Assembly (NCBI GenBank): GCA_946894095.1
Contig: OX335653.1
Coordinates: forward strand, 7,693,001-7,757,000
DNA length: 64,000 bases
Source: Incurvaria masculella
Taxonomy: Eukaryota > Arthropoda > Insecta > Lepidoptera > Incurvariidae
Direction: 5' to 3'
The position numbers were made by a program, and so were the translations under genes. The notes under the pieces are model-generated. The model made no database searches. It was not told where the DNA came from and worked only from the letters and a program-made list of their open reading frames with translations. Within the stretch, counting starts at the first letter, position 1. Every line of letters starts with the position of its first letter. Positions 10,470 to 23,429 of this stretch are shown in pieces.

Positions 10470-13129
10470 TTTTTGTCTCAAATACTTAGTTCACATTTAT
10501 TTTATTATTTACGCTATGAAAAATTAAATTGTAATATTTATATTAGACCCGGTGGAGCCAATTAAGAATAAAAAATCAAAATTCAATGGGCAACAAAAAT
10601 ATTTCTGTATCTATGTGTGGATTGGTTAAGTTGATAGAAGTACAAATAAGAAGAATCACAGAAAGAGCCATTGGAAAACTTTCCAGACGAATCTAGATAA
10701 AAACTACTTTATTTAGCTCCTATGGGAGATACAGATATATCTGCAGAGAAAAAGAGCTTTATAGCTACACAATATCCACATGTACCTACTCTTTAGAAAG
10801 CTAGTGTGACCTTTTTTCTTTTACGGCATTTAGGTGTATTTTATTTACGTTTACGCATTCGTTTAGTTACTTTTACTCAATATTAATACTTGTAATTTAT
10901 TATTCATGTAATCTTAACCAAATATTATGTTTAAACTTTTTTTGCAGGAAATTTTATTTTAAATTTGAAAACTTTCAAATGATTAAATAAAATGTGTTCC
11001 AAAGGTGTGTATAAATCTGAGTCGTTATATGAATGTATTATGTCAATCTCATTTTAGTATATCAGAAATTCGATTTTTTTATCATTATGCTTAACTGTAC
11101 ATTTAAACTATACTTGGGTGTATATACCTACTTCACAAATAAATAATGCTTGACAATGGCCTGATCCGATAAAATTTCCGTTGCAAATATTTTTTTTACG
11201 TACGAATTTCCCACCTAGGTATACTTACTATAATAACGGATGAGAAATTTTCTTTTGTAAGGGGTCAGGAAGAGTTGAGGTGTTTAAAATATGATCCGGA
11301 CCTGAATTTACGGTAGCTACTTTACATTTAAGAGACGGCGCACCGGCGAAGGAAATATGAAATTTTAATGTCACGAGTTTTTATATACCTATTCGAAAAT
11401 TATAATCAGTAGAGATATAGAGATATAATTTAGTTTTACTACTAAAATGTATGGCGAGGTTGTATAATTTGACCAAGTGAATTTGTATCATATGGTTTAT
11501 TCGACATCCATAGAAATTAAACTGTAAGAATAGGGTAATCATGACTTCCGGTCCCCTAAAAAATTTGGGCACACTACTCATGTAGACGTCTGCAGATCCA
11601 CGTGCGAACAGCTTTCTTAGGCAAGACATCAGCCTAGCAAATCGGCGGGTGAAAGACCTTCTCTATTATTATGCCATGGACATCCTCTAATATATACATA
11701 TTTAGTATTTTTTTTCTAAATATACATATAGAAAATATGTTTATGGTATGTTTTGTAAATAATGTAAAGAATATGCACGATCATGCATAACTTTACGAGA
11801 AATAAGAATCCTAGTCAGTTATTTAGTGAGTGAGGAAGGGGCATCTACTTACGTATTTTTAGACGTGTTAACAGATGAGGAATGAGTAGTGTTGAACGCT
11901 TTGTGTCATGTTATCGTGTCACTAAGCACTTTCGAAAGGATTTTTGTTTATCACTAAATGCTCGAACCACTCTTGAGGTTGTGTGAATGAACTAGGAATA
12001 TATTTATAGCCTTTGCCGCTCATAAGAGGCATGTGAACATTTTAACCACAGTGAAAATTTATTTTATGAAATTGTTTTTATTTTCATTGTATTCATAACA
12101 TATTTGAGCTTGGTTGCTGTTTTCTGATCTCTTACTTTAAGTGATCAGAAAACGGCAGATTTTCAATTTATCATTTTGCCAAATTATATCTTAAATTGAA
12201 GAAATACATCTTTTTTACCGCAACAAATTAAATTTAATAAATAGGATAACGAAACTTAAATTTAATTTTCGCATAACTTTTCGACTTGGTGCCTGATAAC
12301 ATCTTAACATTGCTCGAAAAAAAAAAGTAAGTACACAAATAGCTTCGATCACACTCAATAAATTTACATAATTTGATCAAGATTCTGTGCATCGACGGAA
12401 TTTGAATAAATCGACGAATACGACGTATAGAGTTTCGAAATTCTCTTCTCTTCGAGTTTCAAAAATAATAAAATATGGAAGTCAAAACCTCGTTCGTATG
12501 AACACCTTGTTAATATACAAAATAAAATAAATAAAGTTATTGTATTCATATCGTAACAACAATATTTGAGATATTTGAGGTTTCACAACACATTCACGCC
12601 AGCATCTAACGCATTCACTGCGCTAATCCAGCGATGGGAGTGCCGCATTCAAATTTCTCGTATAATCTTGTTTGTGAAGAGCGACTGAGTCGGTTTAAGC
12701 TCAATTTATTATTCAAATACTGCCGGGTGTACGAACGAACATGACTCTCTCAAATAAATAACTCCCACGTACATGTATCCGCTCGTATATCTAACCAGCA
12801 ACTATGTATTTATTTACTTGTTATTGAATGCGTATATAAGTATTTGTAATACTTTCACCTTGAACATTTTAATTTTTTTCCTTCTTTCCAGAAGAATTTA
12901 TTTCTGATCGAAAAGTATAATCTGGTATAAAGTATAAATTAATGGCGAGATTTCCTAGGGTAACAAAAAAAATAAATTTTATCATTCTGTCTGTACTTAA
13001 AAATGTGAAATAGAATACTTTTAGTTTTAAATGGCGCTAAATTTTAAATCTATTCGTTTCATACCTTTCGCCTTTTTAAATCGTGTACGGTAAAGCTTTA
13101 AAGCGTTGAAATCGATTTGAAAAAAAGCT
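10470..13129. other. AT-rich non-coding stretch
   Basis: No gene found. A small GC-richer patch is present at 11270-11350. The hairpin at 12115-12157 is listed separately. Confidence 0.35.
12115..12157. repeat. Hairpin with 15-bp arms
   Basis: Arms tgctgttttctgatc and gatcagaaaacggca differ at one position and enclose a 13-base loop. They could be the core of a very small palindromic element or a transcribed stem. No flanking duplication was obvious. Confidence 0.6.
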
Positions 13130-13340
13130 CAGGGTGCCGTGAATCAGCTGTTCCCCCGGTGAATTGCGGGGGTAGGGCGGAGGGGCGGCGGCAGCGGTAC
13201 GTCCCCGAACAGCGGCCATCTTGGATGTAGGTCATGCGGCGCGAGGAGGGAGTGGCGGAGCGGTCTCAAGTGACATGTTGGATGAATGGCCGAAAATTGT
13301 GTTGGGGGCAAGGTCGCTCTTTCTAGGTCCGTACCGAATT
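13130..13340 (-). promoter_or_regulatory. Promoter-like GC-rich island with YY1-type motif
   Basis: A strongly GC-rich block containing gcggccatcttgg at 13212-13224. On the minus strand this reads ccaagatggccgc, a YY1 or short-leader initiator motif commonly placed at transcription starts of housekeeping-type genes. E-box-like cagctg is also present. The same motif occurs in the island at 56590. No attached coding exon was found, so promoter activity is an inference. Confidence 0.35.
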
Positions 13341-14634
13341 CGAAACGGTATTTGAATTCAACATATTATTTATTTATTGATGTTTGCAAATAATTTATGT
13401 CAGTAATAATGCTACGTCTGAAATTTAAGCCTGACTGTATACATATTTGTTGCTTATGTACTTATATGTTCAAGAAAACTAATAAAAAATACCTAACTAA
13501 CAGAAACATAACAGAAGAGGTTTAAACATTCAACTTAATTATACGACTGCCAAATTAAAATAAAATGCTTCTTTTTTAGAATGAATATCGGTCGGAAGCC
13601 GTCGGACAATTATTGTACAAGTTTTCAATTATACAGAGAAATTAAGATACGTCCATTTATTGTAACATACGAGCAATACTGGCCCGACGTCGGTCCGCAC
13701 TCCAGCTTATTATATCGGAGAATGCATACTTTGTATCCACACGCTATACCTTGCAGACATTGAGCTCGGAATTCCACCCAATCGGACACAATAGAGCCAA
13801 AGTCCAATGAAAAGTAGAGCAAAATATGGCTTGATGCCATAGAACAAGACATAAATTACAATAGCAAGCGGCGATCTTTACAACGTGAAATTGAGCTGTG
13901 TTTTGAATTGAGAAGCTACAATGTTGCCAGCTAGATTAGTTTCCAGATCACCGTCCTTTTCCAACTCGAATAAAGATGTTGAATTTTGATAAGGGTGTCT
14001 CTGTCTGCAGTTGGATGCACGTACCTTGAGTTAGGAACGTTTCGCGATACTTTTACGACGCTAATATGTACCTTGATTGACATGTGTAGTAATGAACAAT
14101 TTGGCCGGATAATTTGTGTCGGTATTCCAATAACTTCATCGTATAGTACTCCAAGTGGCGGCAATCGGCGGATAGGCATCGTCTCGTGTAGGTTCAAGTA
14201 GGCGCTCGAAGACAGGTTAAATACCATTAACATTTTATGATAACACTTCATAGCATAATCCAATAATTTTCGGATTGCTTTACCAGCACAGTATTATTGA
14301 ACTAGTTTATCCGGTCCATGCCTATTTTCATTAATCTAAAGGTGAATTACTAAAAAAACATACATATAAGTTAGAGATATATAATAAATATATCCGCTTG
14401 AGTTGTTTTCATATATCGACATATATTGATATATATACTTACTTCCGTACTTTGTCTACAGTGGTTTCATGCATTAAAAATAATAATAATTAAAAACATA
14501 TAAAAATGGAGAGTTTCGAGATCGGTTGGAGAAATGCCAATAAGAGGAATTACTCATTATTGAAAGAAAATACCCTCACCACACAAATCTAAATTAAGAT
14601 GTTTTTTGATTGATTGATGGAAACGAGGCTCCGT
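13341..14634. other. Non-coding stretch with moderate-complexity block
   Basis: The part at 13580-14260 is less AT-rich than its flanks, with open frames of 60-110 codons on both strands in overlapping positions. Coding on two strands at once is not credible, and none resembles a known protein. It may be a conserved non-coding block. Confidence 0.25.
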
Positions 14635-14790
14635 ACCATCTTACAAGTTTATTTTAATTTTACAAATTTGTTGTTATAGCGTCAAAATAAATACACACTT
14701 TGTGAAAATTTCATCTGGACGGACGGACGGATAGTGGAGGCTTGGTAATAAGGTTCCGTTTTCATCTTTTTGGCACGGAACCCTAAAAAC
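14635..14790 (+). repeat. Lepidopteran repeat tail (gaaccctaaaaa type)
   Basis: Ends in ttggcacggaaccctaaaaa, preceded by a (ggac)n-like tract ggacggacggacgg and gtgaaaatttcatctgg. These features mark a dispersed repeat very common in Lepidoptera, probably the 3' end of a non-LTR element or a SINE that uses its machinery. Confidence 0.7.
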
Positions 14791-15585
14791 GTCGTAATTT
14801 TGATTTATGGGACAGCAGTTTTTTTGTGTTTACCCTGAACGGTGAGTCAATGTGAACCTATCAAAAAAGGATATTTTTTGTAATTAACAAAATTATTGAA
14901 TTTGAAAACTTTTTTTATCAATTATAAATATTATAAATATTTTGATCACTATTTACAAAATACCTTTGGCTTTTTTAATGAAATGTTTGAAAAATTTCAC
15001 CCCTTTAAGATGAAGTCTATTCTCCTTATTCTGTCTTAATATAATTGTAAAGATAATGGTCGAAACAGCAAAGAAAACTGTTCGTGTTATCAATCCAGTC
15101 TAATATAGTTATCTAGTTCAATAACGAAGCTCCTAGCATTTAAGCAAATTCCCATTTCTTTTATTGGGCTTATATCATGATAGTAGATGTGGTTTTAGCC
15201 ATCTAAATGTGTCCGGTTACATAAAACATATTCATGACGCTTTACCGTTCACAATACATTTTTTATAAAATCTTCTTTCTGGAATAAAAAATCTTTTCTA
15301 ACACCAAATTTCTGCAGTTTGAAATGAAATGTGGGTTAAAAATAAATAATTTAGGCAGTTTTTTTTAATTATTTTAAATTCTTAATGTACCTATTATTAT
15401 ACATACATTATTTGAATTTGATAGAATCTCGATCCAAGATAACCGTAATTTACCTAAACACACTTTTAACTGAATCAAAAGGTGAAATGCTTTAGTTTCA
15501 TCCAAGTTTTTATGACATAATTTACTCACAAACGCATATGAGATAATTCAACACACATAAATATACTGCTACGGTGGTCCCTCTT
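14791..15585. other. AT-rich non-coding stretch
   Basis: Nothing recognised. Confidence 0.35.
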
Positions 15586-15810
15586 TATAACTCCGTAGTC
15601 AAAGTTAAGAGTCCTCCATAAGCCTCTCCTGTGCGTCAATTTCACGGTAACTTAGAGATTTCCTGCTCATAACCGTACCAAAATCCTGCCCGGGGCTGCC
15701 AACGATGTCGGACCCGACCGCTTAATTAACTGAACGTGGGAAAGTTTGCTTTTTAGTTCACCCGTCATTCAGCTATGAATCTGCTCTGCTCGAGAATGAT
15801 TTGGAGTGTA
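15586..15810. promoter_or_regulatory. Candidate regulatory block
   Basis: A higher-complexity block containing cttaattaac (homeodomain-like) followed by cgtgggaaag, which fits the Su(H) binding consensus. There is no open frame of note. Enhancer function is inferred from motifs only. Confidence 0.25.
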
Positions 15811-17735
15811 TTTAGTCAAATCAAAACCATTTGTGAGTGTTAAGTTCTATCGATTTGAATAAATAAATGTTGTTTCGTCACTCCAATCTAAATTTAAATT
15901 TTAATTTACATAAGTAATAATTTCTAAGTAATGACTCTGATACATATTTGATTTGGATTGGGAAAGTAATACAGTATTTTGTCTTCTAAACTTTTGTTTT
16001 AGGACTTTAGTCTCAGAGCCATTCTCATATTCAATGTTGGACCCTTTTAAGGCTTCTCTCATACTTCAAAAATAGGGACTTTACTTCTTAAATTTTCGCA
16101 TAATACCTTGAAGCGCTAATGAATCAGTAGCTATAGTGAATTTGGAAAAAAGTTTAATCCCTCCAATAATGGAGTTAATTAAGTTTTCCGTTTTGATGAA
16201 TTCCGTACACACTCCATCAAAAATGTTCTGCCTAAGGCAAAGATTGCAATTTGGTGACGTCATGAGATATTAACTTTTATTGAACGAAGTGTGTACCTAG
16301 GTACATAGGTACCTATCGCTTTAGCAATTACAATGTTTGTGCGAGTGAGCTTGCGAACCATGGTTTTCCAAGAGGCTTACTGACACTGTAGATTTTCGTG
16401 CCCGATGCGGACAGTTTGCTTCAAAAGTTTTAAATTTTTTTTAAATAGTAATAAATGCCTTTAAATGTTGCCAACGATTTATAATAAACAACTGATTACT
16501 AAAAACTTTCCACTCACAATATTGCCTAAACCAAGAAGTCATTCTGGCTTTCGCTCTTAAATGTTCTGGCTAGTGTGAATTTTATGATATTAACTAAATT
16601 CGAAATCATTAATCTATGCAAGTATATTCACGTAATTTGATGCCGTTACACCGGTTAAAGGGACATATTCGAGATTATTTATAGTTATAGGTATTGACGT
16701 CGACGTAAATATATATATACAAGTGCTATATATATATCTGCAAACGAGACAAATGCATCATTCCAAGAAACAAAAACTGTTCAATGATTATTTGAACAGT
16801 CTTTGGGATTATTATTGATTTTTCCAACGTTACCAGACGCATACGAGATTATATGTATTAAATTGATTACTAGCCAAAATTTCGATTCTGATTCAAATGA
16901 GGATCAAAATGTGTTTATTTGATAACTGGCCTTCATTATTATTTTAATGTGATACGAACTATGGTCATCTAATAGCCAACTATACCGATAGCCTTGATCG
17001 TTAGATTTTAGAACTTTTGATCGTTCCTAGCGGAATTGTATTTTTTTTATGCAAATATTTTATTTAAATCGAAGGATTAGCCAAACTTTTCAAAATTGTG
17101 CAAAGAGAAGCGTTTAGATAGGGTCTCGTAGGTACCTTACAAAATTCACCTTTTCACTTATAACTGTAATCTATTTATCCTTGTTTATGTTTTTCATAAT
17201 TTGCCAGTAAAATAAATTATTTTATATGATCCGAACAACGTTTCTTTAAAGTCATGTTTAGTGCTTTATCCAAATGTAGTGATTGCAAATTGTTAGAATT
17301 ATTTAAGAAAATGGTAGGTGGGCTGATGCGAATTTTGTGGGGTGCTACCTGCATGTATTTTTTTTATTTCTGACTGTTGTCAGTGATAATCATGTTTGGT
17401 GAATTTATGCATTTAACGATGCCCATATGGTTGCATTTTTTTTATTAATATTATTATTATGTTAGTGTATATTATTTTTTTTTACTTATCCCCCATGCAC
17501 ATTTTTTTTTATAAATAGAAGGACTGAAGGTCGGAGAGAATTATGAGAACATATTAACGTTTACGGAACCCTACACACATACCGAAGTCTATGGAGTTTT
17601 ATTCAAATGAAATACAAATTACAATAAATTGATACATTCCGAGCGACATCTCATTTGAATTGTAATAAGGAATCGCAGTCAAGCGGGGTTATTTAATGTA
17701 GCTCCCTCTTCATTATAAGCATGCAAATTGTTGTA
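15811..17735. other. AT-rich non-coding stretch
   Basis: Contains AT-alternating tracts at about 16706-16735 and a perfect 9-bp hairpin (actgttcaa, ttgaacagt) at 16776-16800. No gene seen. Confidence 0.35.
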
Positions 17736-18100
17736 TGGAAATGAGACCAGTATGGTGAAATATTTTCTTTCCACTTGGCGACTGGCCGCAAACGCATCGA
17801 AGATAACCGGCACGACGCTACATAAAAACTTCTTGCTTTACATAATGCCGCCGCTCCCGCCCCCCTTCCCCGCCCCGACGGCAGGACTAGGCGGATGTAT
17901 TCATGACATCGTTATGCAAGTCGAAGGACGGTCGTCTCCTTGGAGAAAGTCTTATTTTCTTTCGCTGCTTTGGAAATAGACAACAAAGAAGAGGAAAACT
18001 TCCTCAGCATCGGCATTTAAGCCACGAAAATTGCTGGCGTAGCAATCTCCCTCTATTTTTTATTGCGGGCACACAAAATCTGCGGGGCCTAGCTTAAATA
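17736..18100. promoter_or_regulatory. GC-rich island
   Basis: A composition shift with C-rich runs at 17847-17880 and a POU-like atgcaagt near 17914. Two overlapping frames (83 and 64 codons) look like by-products of composition. Candidate regulatory element. Confidence 0.25.
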
Positions 18101-18879
18101 AGATTATTTTATTATTTATAATGTATTGAGAACGTAAATACACAGTTTCCGTGGGCATGAGTTGCCAATGAATGAAATATGGCGATGCGAAAACTAGTAG
18201 GTTGGTAATGAAATATAAAAACCCGGTATATGCGAGCCGAGAGTTTGCCTAAATAGGCAAATGTCATGCAACGAACCCATAGTAAGGCGACTATGCGCGG
18301 GACTCGCTGATATGTAAAATAAAGTTAGTGGTATATAATAAAATTGTTAAGCATCACAAAACGATTATCAGTATAACTTAGTTCAGTATTATTAGAATGG
18401 AATTGTTATTTTTTTTTTATTAGGGAAATATACAGTTTTACAAATAAGCATAGAAAAGAGCATAAAGAAAATGACATAGAACCAATGAAATTTCCACATA
18501 AAAATAATATCATATAAAGATGGCGTTCAACATAAGACAGAAAAAGTTTAAAATATATATATATATATAATATTCTAACAAATATATGTCAGTACTTTTT
18601 TGGTTAACGTATAACTAGAATGGCGATGATGGTACTGCTAGCCAATTGTAAACATCTCGGGTTCATTCCTTTGATACGTTCTGGGTGGGTTTCCCATAGT
18701 TTCTTTAACTAGTTGTCACTAGTGGGTAAGAAGTTGGCCATTTGTCAATTCACTGATAAATATAGTAAGCGTTGCGACTTCTAGTTTTAGATTAATTTCA
18801 TTCCTGTCTTAACACAGTATCCTTTCTATTGTTGTTCGTGAGTACTCAAAAAATCCTTCACTGAATTGTACTCGTATTT
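18101..18879. other. AT-rich non-coding stretch
   Basis: Includes a small perfect palindrome tttgcctaaataggcaaa at 18244-18261 and an AT tract near 18549-18571. No gene. Confidence 0.35.
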
Positions 18880-19150
18880 ATCGAATTCCGTATAGGTATT
18901 TATTTCAGCACCCCTGCCCATTATCGGGTTCGTGCGGCGATATGGGTCACGTGGGCGGCCGCCGGTTATTATTCAAATTGGGTTTAGTGCCTACGAATTG
19001 CACAATTAAATGCAACTAGGCTCCATATAATGTTGCACTTTAATTACGAAGCGGCAACATCAAAGCGAGCCTTCGGTATCACGCTGGCAACTGCGAAACC
19101 GCTTCCATGGCGCGCACATATTGCCAGTAGCTTTTATTGCTGGTTAAGAT
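18880..19150. promoter_or_regulatory. Candidate conserved regulatory block
   Basis: A higher-complexity block with an E-box cacgtg (about 18947), gcacaattaaatgc and several homeodomain-like cores. No coding frame. Composition and motif mix suggest a conserved non-coding element, which is untested. Confidence 0.3.
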
Positions 19151-19402
19151 ATCAGCCTTTAATAAATATCATCTATTAGAAGTCGTATTTTACTGCTGTA
19201 GCAGCACGACCTTTTATCAGTTGATTGCTTACGTTGTTTCGCATTTGAAGCATATTTTTATCTTTTCATTGGCTATTATTTAATTGACTGGTTCATTATA
19301 TTTTAATAAATACACTCAAAGCTGCTGCTTAAAGGCTCCTATATTATTGCGAAATTCCTACCATTTACTTCATATTAATCGCATAAAAGATTTATATACC
19401 TT

Positions 19403-19702
19403 ATTCGACCGTTGAGAGAGGCTGCCCGTGGTTCGGATTCCACGTTAAGCTGTAGGTCCCCTTCCTTACTTACTAGGTGGTAGGGTTTATCCCGCCCGGG
19501 TTGGTACCATCGCATTGGATGAACGATGGTCGAAGCGGCAATGAAAATTGTCCGTGTTTTCCATCCAGTTCAATGTAGCCGTGCAATATAAGGAAGGTCC
19601 TGGCATGGCACCTAGTTCCCATGTGGTGTGTTGGGCTAATACCATGACAGAACTTGTGGTATTAGCCATCCATGTCCAGTCACATAAAAAAAAAAAAAAA
19701 AA
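19403..19702 (+). repeat. SINE copy, composite-head family, truncated after the 5S part
   Basis: Starts at attcgaccgttgag, exactly the segment that follows the 5S-like region in the full copies. It carries the B-box-like ggttcggattcc, then the complete shared body (cccgcccgggttggtacc, ttttccatccagttcaatg, ggtcctggcatggcacc) and ends in gtccagtcacat plus about 17 A. The open frames on both strands across it are fortuitous. It is close in sequence to the copies at 23781 and 53621, so it is relatively young. Confidence 0.85.
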
Positions 19703-19779
19703 ATTCAAAATCAAATTCCTTGGCTTAATCCTGAAATGAAAAAGTTTCTCAATTCGTGTTCCTTTTTCCAAGGTGAAAA

Positions 19780-20130
19780 GCGCTACCTCTCACCTCGCTA
19801 TGCAGATAAGCTCCGTACCATGAAGCTCGAATTCATATTTGCCCACGCAGCAAACTGCTCCGCTGTCGGCCGAGCCGTTCGCCGCTCGACATTTCACGGT
19901 AGAGGTAATGCCTTTTCTACGCCCGGACTTTACGACGGCGGGCTAAAGTGCTCAGTTCGCCGCGAGCATTTTCATTCCCGCTCTCCTGAAAATGGCTGAA
20001 ACCTCCCCGAAATGCGTTATTTCGGAATAGCGCTGCCAAATGTAACAGACGGGTGGACTTGGCCCGGGGAGCCTCCGTTGCCCGCAGCAGACAGCCAAGA
20101 GTGCAGAGAGAGGGATTGCCAAGACTTAAG
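19780..20130. promoter_or_regulatory. GC-rich island next to a SINE
   Basis: The block directly after the poly-A of the SINE is GC-rich and complex (gccgttcgccgctcg, cttggcccggggagcc). Frames of 87 codons (plus) and 68 (minus) have no family resemblance. Candidate regulatory region or exon of an unrecognised transcript. Confidence 0.25.
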
Positions 20131-20304
20131 TGATGACATGCATCCGATAAATGAAAAAGGCTTATAGAAACATCTCATCAGCTCTAAGAACCTCATTACA
20201 CATAGTGTTCCAATTTTATTCACTTCGCAGTGATTTACGACTTCTTCTCCTCAATACTGATCACACTAAAATAGGTAGGTGTTAAACTGACTTGATATGT
20301 AATT

Positions 20305-20650
20305 TAGGGTTTCCCTATTAAAATTTTAGCGTTCCGTTCCTCAAAAGGAAAAAAGGAACGCTTATAGCATCGCTTGGTTGTCAGTCCGTCTGTCTTTTCT
20401 CAGGAACGTGTACATGTAATAAGTTTAAAATTATTAGTCCCTTTAAAATTGTAAAAAAATCAAGCTTCTAAGTTAACGGGATAAAAACAGCATTTATGCA
20501 GCATGTTTTGGTACATCTCGTCGACCTGAAATTTTCGAAATTTGGCAAGAATTAAGGCCAAGTAAAACAAACTGAAAGTCGTTAATATGTAGTTATATCA
20601 CAAAAATAACACGTAAAGAAGGAACTATCTACGTCAAAATTTGACTCGCA
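20305..20650 (-). repeat. Lepidopteran repeat tail, minus orientation
   Basis: Read on the minus strand, it ends in the 'ggaacgctaaaatttt' variant of the 'ggaaccctaaaa' tail. A gacagacggactgac tract stands upstream. This is the same superfamily as 14635 and 47640. The left half is diverged. Confidence 0.55.
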
Positions 20651-21655
20651 CTTATCCGGTTTTTTGTTTTGTTTTCAGCAACATAACACTTTTCACTAAA
20701 ATCTAAATAACTAACAAAGTCTGTTATCTACTCATTGTTGAAGGCTAGCGAGCCTATTAAGCACTAATCAGCCTAAACGAAAATTCAATTCAAACATCTA
20801 ATAAGACAATTTATATTCACGATAGCAACCTTCATCAAGCAGAGCAGCTTCTATAGCGCTCGTTAAATGTACTCTGTTACTGGTAAAAATATCCAATACA
20901 CGAACAAGACAATTTAATCATAATATTAAAAGCAAATCTGACTTGCTCGAAGAGCAAAACGGAAATTATATCACCAGAGTTGGGAGAATTATTTTGCTCG
21001 GCTTTGGTTTAAGGTTAATTTAGTTTTTGTAATTCGATTTATATTCATAGGGGGGATCGTTTAGAGATGTTTTTTCTTCTATAAACTTTAAAAGATGAAA
21101 AATAGAATTAAAAAAGTCAAATAAAAAAACGTTAAAAAAAAGAAAAAAAGAGAAAAATGTAAATATGAATAATTCAGTATTTTAACTACATAAATACGTA
21201 TGTTTAATATCGTTGACGTATTAGTAGTAGTTAGTTAATTTAGTTTAAGTTTACCATTACACACAAGATCATATGATACCACGAGTATTTACTCGCAGAT
21301 AGGGTTGAGAGAGTTCACCTATAATTTTAACACTGCAGTGGGTGGCATTGAAAATAATAAATAAACTTAAAAGGATATGAGAATAAAAAAAATGTGCTAG
21401 AAGGGCGCTCAGTAATATAGTATAAACATTGAATGTGCAAAGGATGTAACATAAAAAAACGGATTAAATTTACTGTTATTTTTTATAACCACATTTAATG
21501 CTAAATGACGCACACGCATACATTTTCAGCTGAAATACGTTACTCTGACTTATTTTAATTTGAATGTTATCCTCAAAATCACACATGAACCATCTATATG
21601 TGGAAACATTGCCCATTTAGAACAATTCATCTAGTTTTCATGGTCGTATTTCTTT
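20651..21655. other. AT-rich non-coding stretch
   Basis: A-rich tract at 21085-21165. No gene recognised. Confidence 0.35.
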
Positions 21656-21830
21656 ATCTTCGCCCGCACGAGTTCGTGCGGGGCGATCTGGGAAGAGTCC
21701 GCCTAAGCAAATATGTCCCCGATGCCCCGACAAACACCGCCATTACGCACTAACAAAGTTTGGAAACGCGCCACAAGCTCCGCTGTGTCAACATCCACTC
21801 TTACAATGTTGGATCAAGAAATTCGCCACA
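21656..21830. promoter_or_regulatory. GC-rich block with 9-bp perfect hairpin
   Basis: The hairpin cccgcacga-gt-tcgtgcggg occupies 21663-21682 at the edge of a GC-richer block. Possible protein-binding palindrome or regulatory element. Confidence 0.3.
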
Positions 21831-22802
21831 TATACATACGCACGTAGTATATGTGATAAATGCGTATATAAAACTTTAGTATACGGTCAGTCGGTGTGAT
21901 AGTATTCATGTGCTTTATTTTTCCTCCGTGTATGTAGTTGTACAATTTTACTGTTTTCAAGGAACCACGCGAAGTTTTTGTTTATAAAACATATCATTTC
22001 GTTTGTGATTTCAATGCCATAGCTGACTGATGGATTAAGCATCGATCTAGTAGATAAAGAACTTCCAAGAATCTCATCGATGTAAGGAAATGTCGAATAA
22101 CGGCTTTTAAAATAAATCAAACACAGTTATTTGTTTTCTCATGATATTAAATAATGTGTAATAAATAATTATACAATACATTTTCTTGCTTGTTTGCACA
22201 TTTATAGTGCATAATGATGTCCTTCTTTATTTAATTGGGTTAAATTACTGAAGAAAATTTTGCAAATATTTCACAATTGCTACGGAACCCTGTGTGCGCA
22301 AGCTCTGGCATATCTAATATCATATCTTATCTAATAAAAATGCCATCGGGATTTTTTATCATCAGGTGTAAGATCCGATATTACATTATAGTAACTGACA
22401 CCTCTTTCATTTTGACATTTTGTATTACAAATGTCGGTGATTAGACATAGATTTTGTCACTTGGTGTAATATGACGAAGACTTAGTATGATTATTGAAAT
22501 AACATACGTAAATGTAAGCATAAAAACAATATTTTTAAGTTAAATGCGTCTAGCTAAATTAAATACCAAGAAAAATAAAAATGTACTTGTGAAAATATTC
22601 CATCAAGACGGATCTTAATACGTTTTCATATATCATCACAACAATATTTTAGTCACTTCATATCCCCAGATACCTCAATTAACAACTTCAAAATCGTTTC
22701 GAAAACTTTTTTGCAGTCTTCATGGTACAAAATAAGAGCGCTATTAACCCTATTTATCTTACCGTCAATATTGTTCTAAGCTTTATCATTTTTTACCGTT
22801 AA
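21831..22802. other. AT-rich non-coding stretch
   Basis: A 77-codon minus frame at 21887-22120 has no recognisable features. Nothing else seen. Confidence 0.35.
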
Positions 22803-23123
22803 TTATTCATTTAGCATATATTTGAAAGTATTTTGTACCATAATGCCCCCTTGGGTTTTTAAATCCAGGAGAATGGGCAAAAGCGAGAAACCCTTCACAT
22901 GTCCAAGGAAAGGGGTATCAGCGCATGGCACACCCCATATCAAAGATCTCTCTTGCTTCCATGGAAAAAGGATGATTCTATCCAGCTTATATCCATTATC
23001 ACAAAAAAAACCGGATTTTTCTGACGTACTTGAACGTCTTTTACATTTGGTACATACTGGCATGATTTGATAGCCTGGCAACCTCATCATTAACAGGTGA
23101 GACAGTACTGGCTCAGCATGCAA
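22803..23123 (-). pseudogene. Possible decayed transposon ORF (unrecognised)
   Basis: A 106-codon minus frame contains CTKCKRR followed by a stretch ending GYKLDRIILFPW. The spacing is loosely like the zinc-ribbon plus helix at the start of Merlin/ISXO2-type transposases. That likeness is weak and only partial, and no DDE residues follow. An 82-codon frame on the other strand overlaps it, so the openness may be chance. I cannot assign a function. Confidence 0.15.
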
Positions 23124-23429
23124 ACCACCAACTTCTATAGTGAGTGATCATGTACAGTGTATATTCATACGTTCAATGTGAAACATAGAACATATTATAT
23201 TGGTACGCATGATAAATTGCGGCACGCAATGTTAGCGCTGCCTTACGCTGAGTAAAGTTCGGCTATGGAATATAACTATACTAAGCAGACAATAATCAGT
23301 CTGGATGGAAAAATATATAAGAAAATTCTAACAAAATTATCTAGAGCTGTTCCTTTTAACTTAAATTAATAACATCAGTCAATAAGTACACATCGTGGTT
23401 TAGGGGTTAGGTTTGGTTACGTTAGGTCA

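Noticed and set aside
13625..14263. Minus-strand frames of 75 and 110 codons as exons
   Set aside because: They overlap open frames on the other strand, have no recognisable domain, and I found no consistent acceptor/donor pair.
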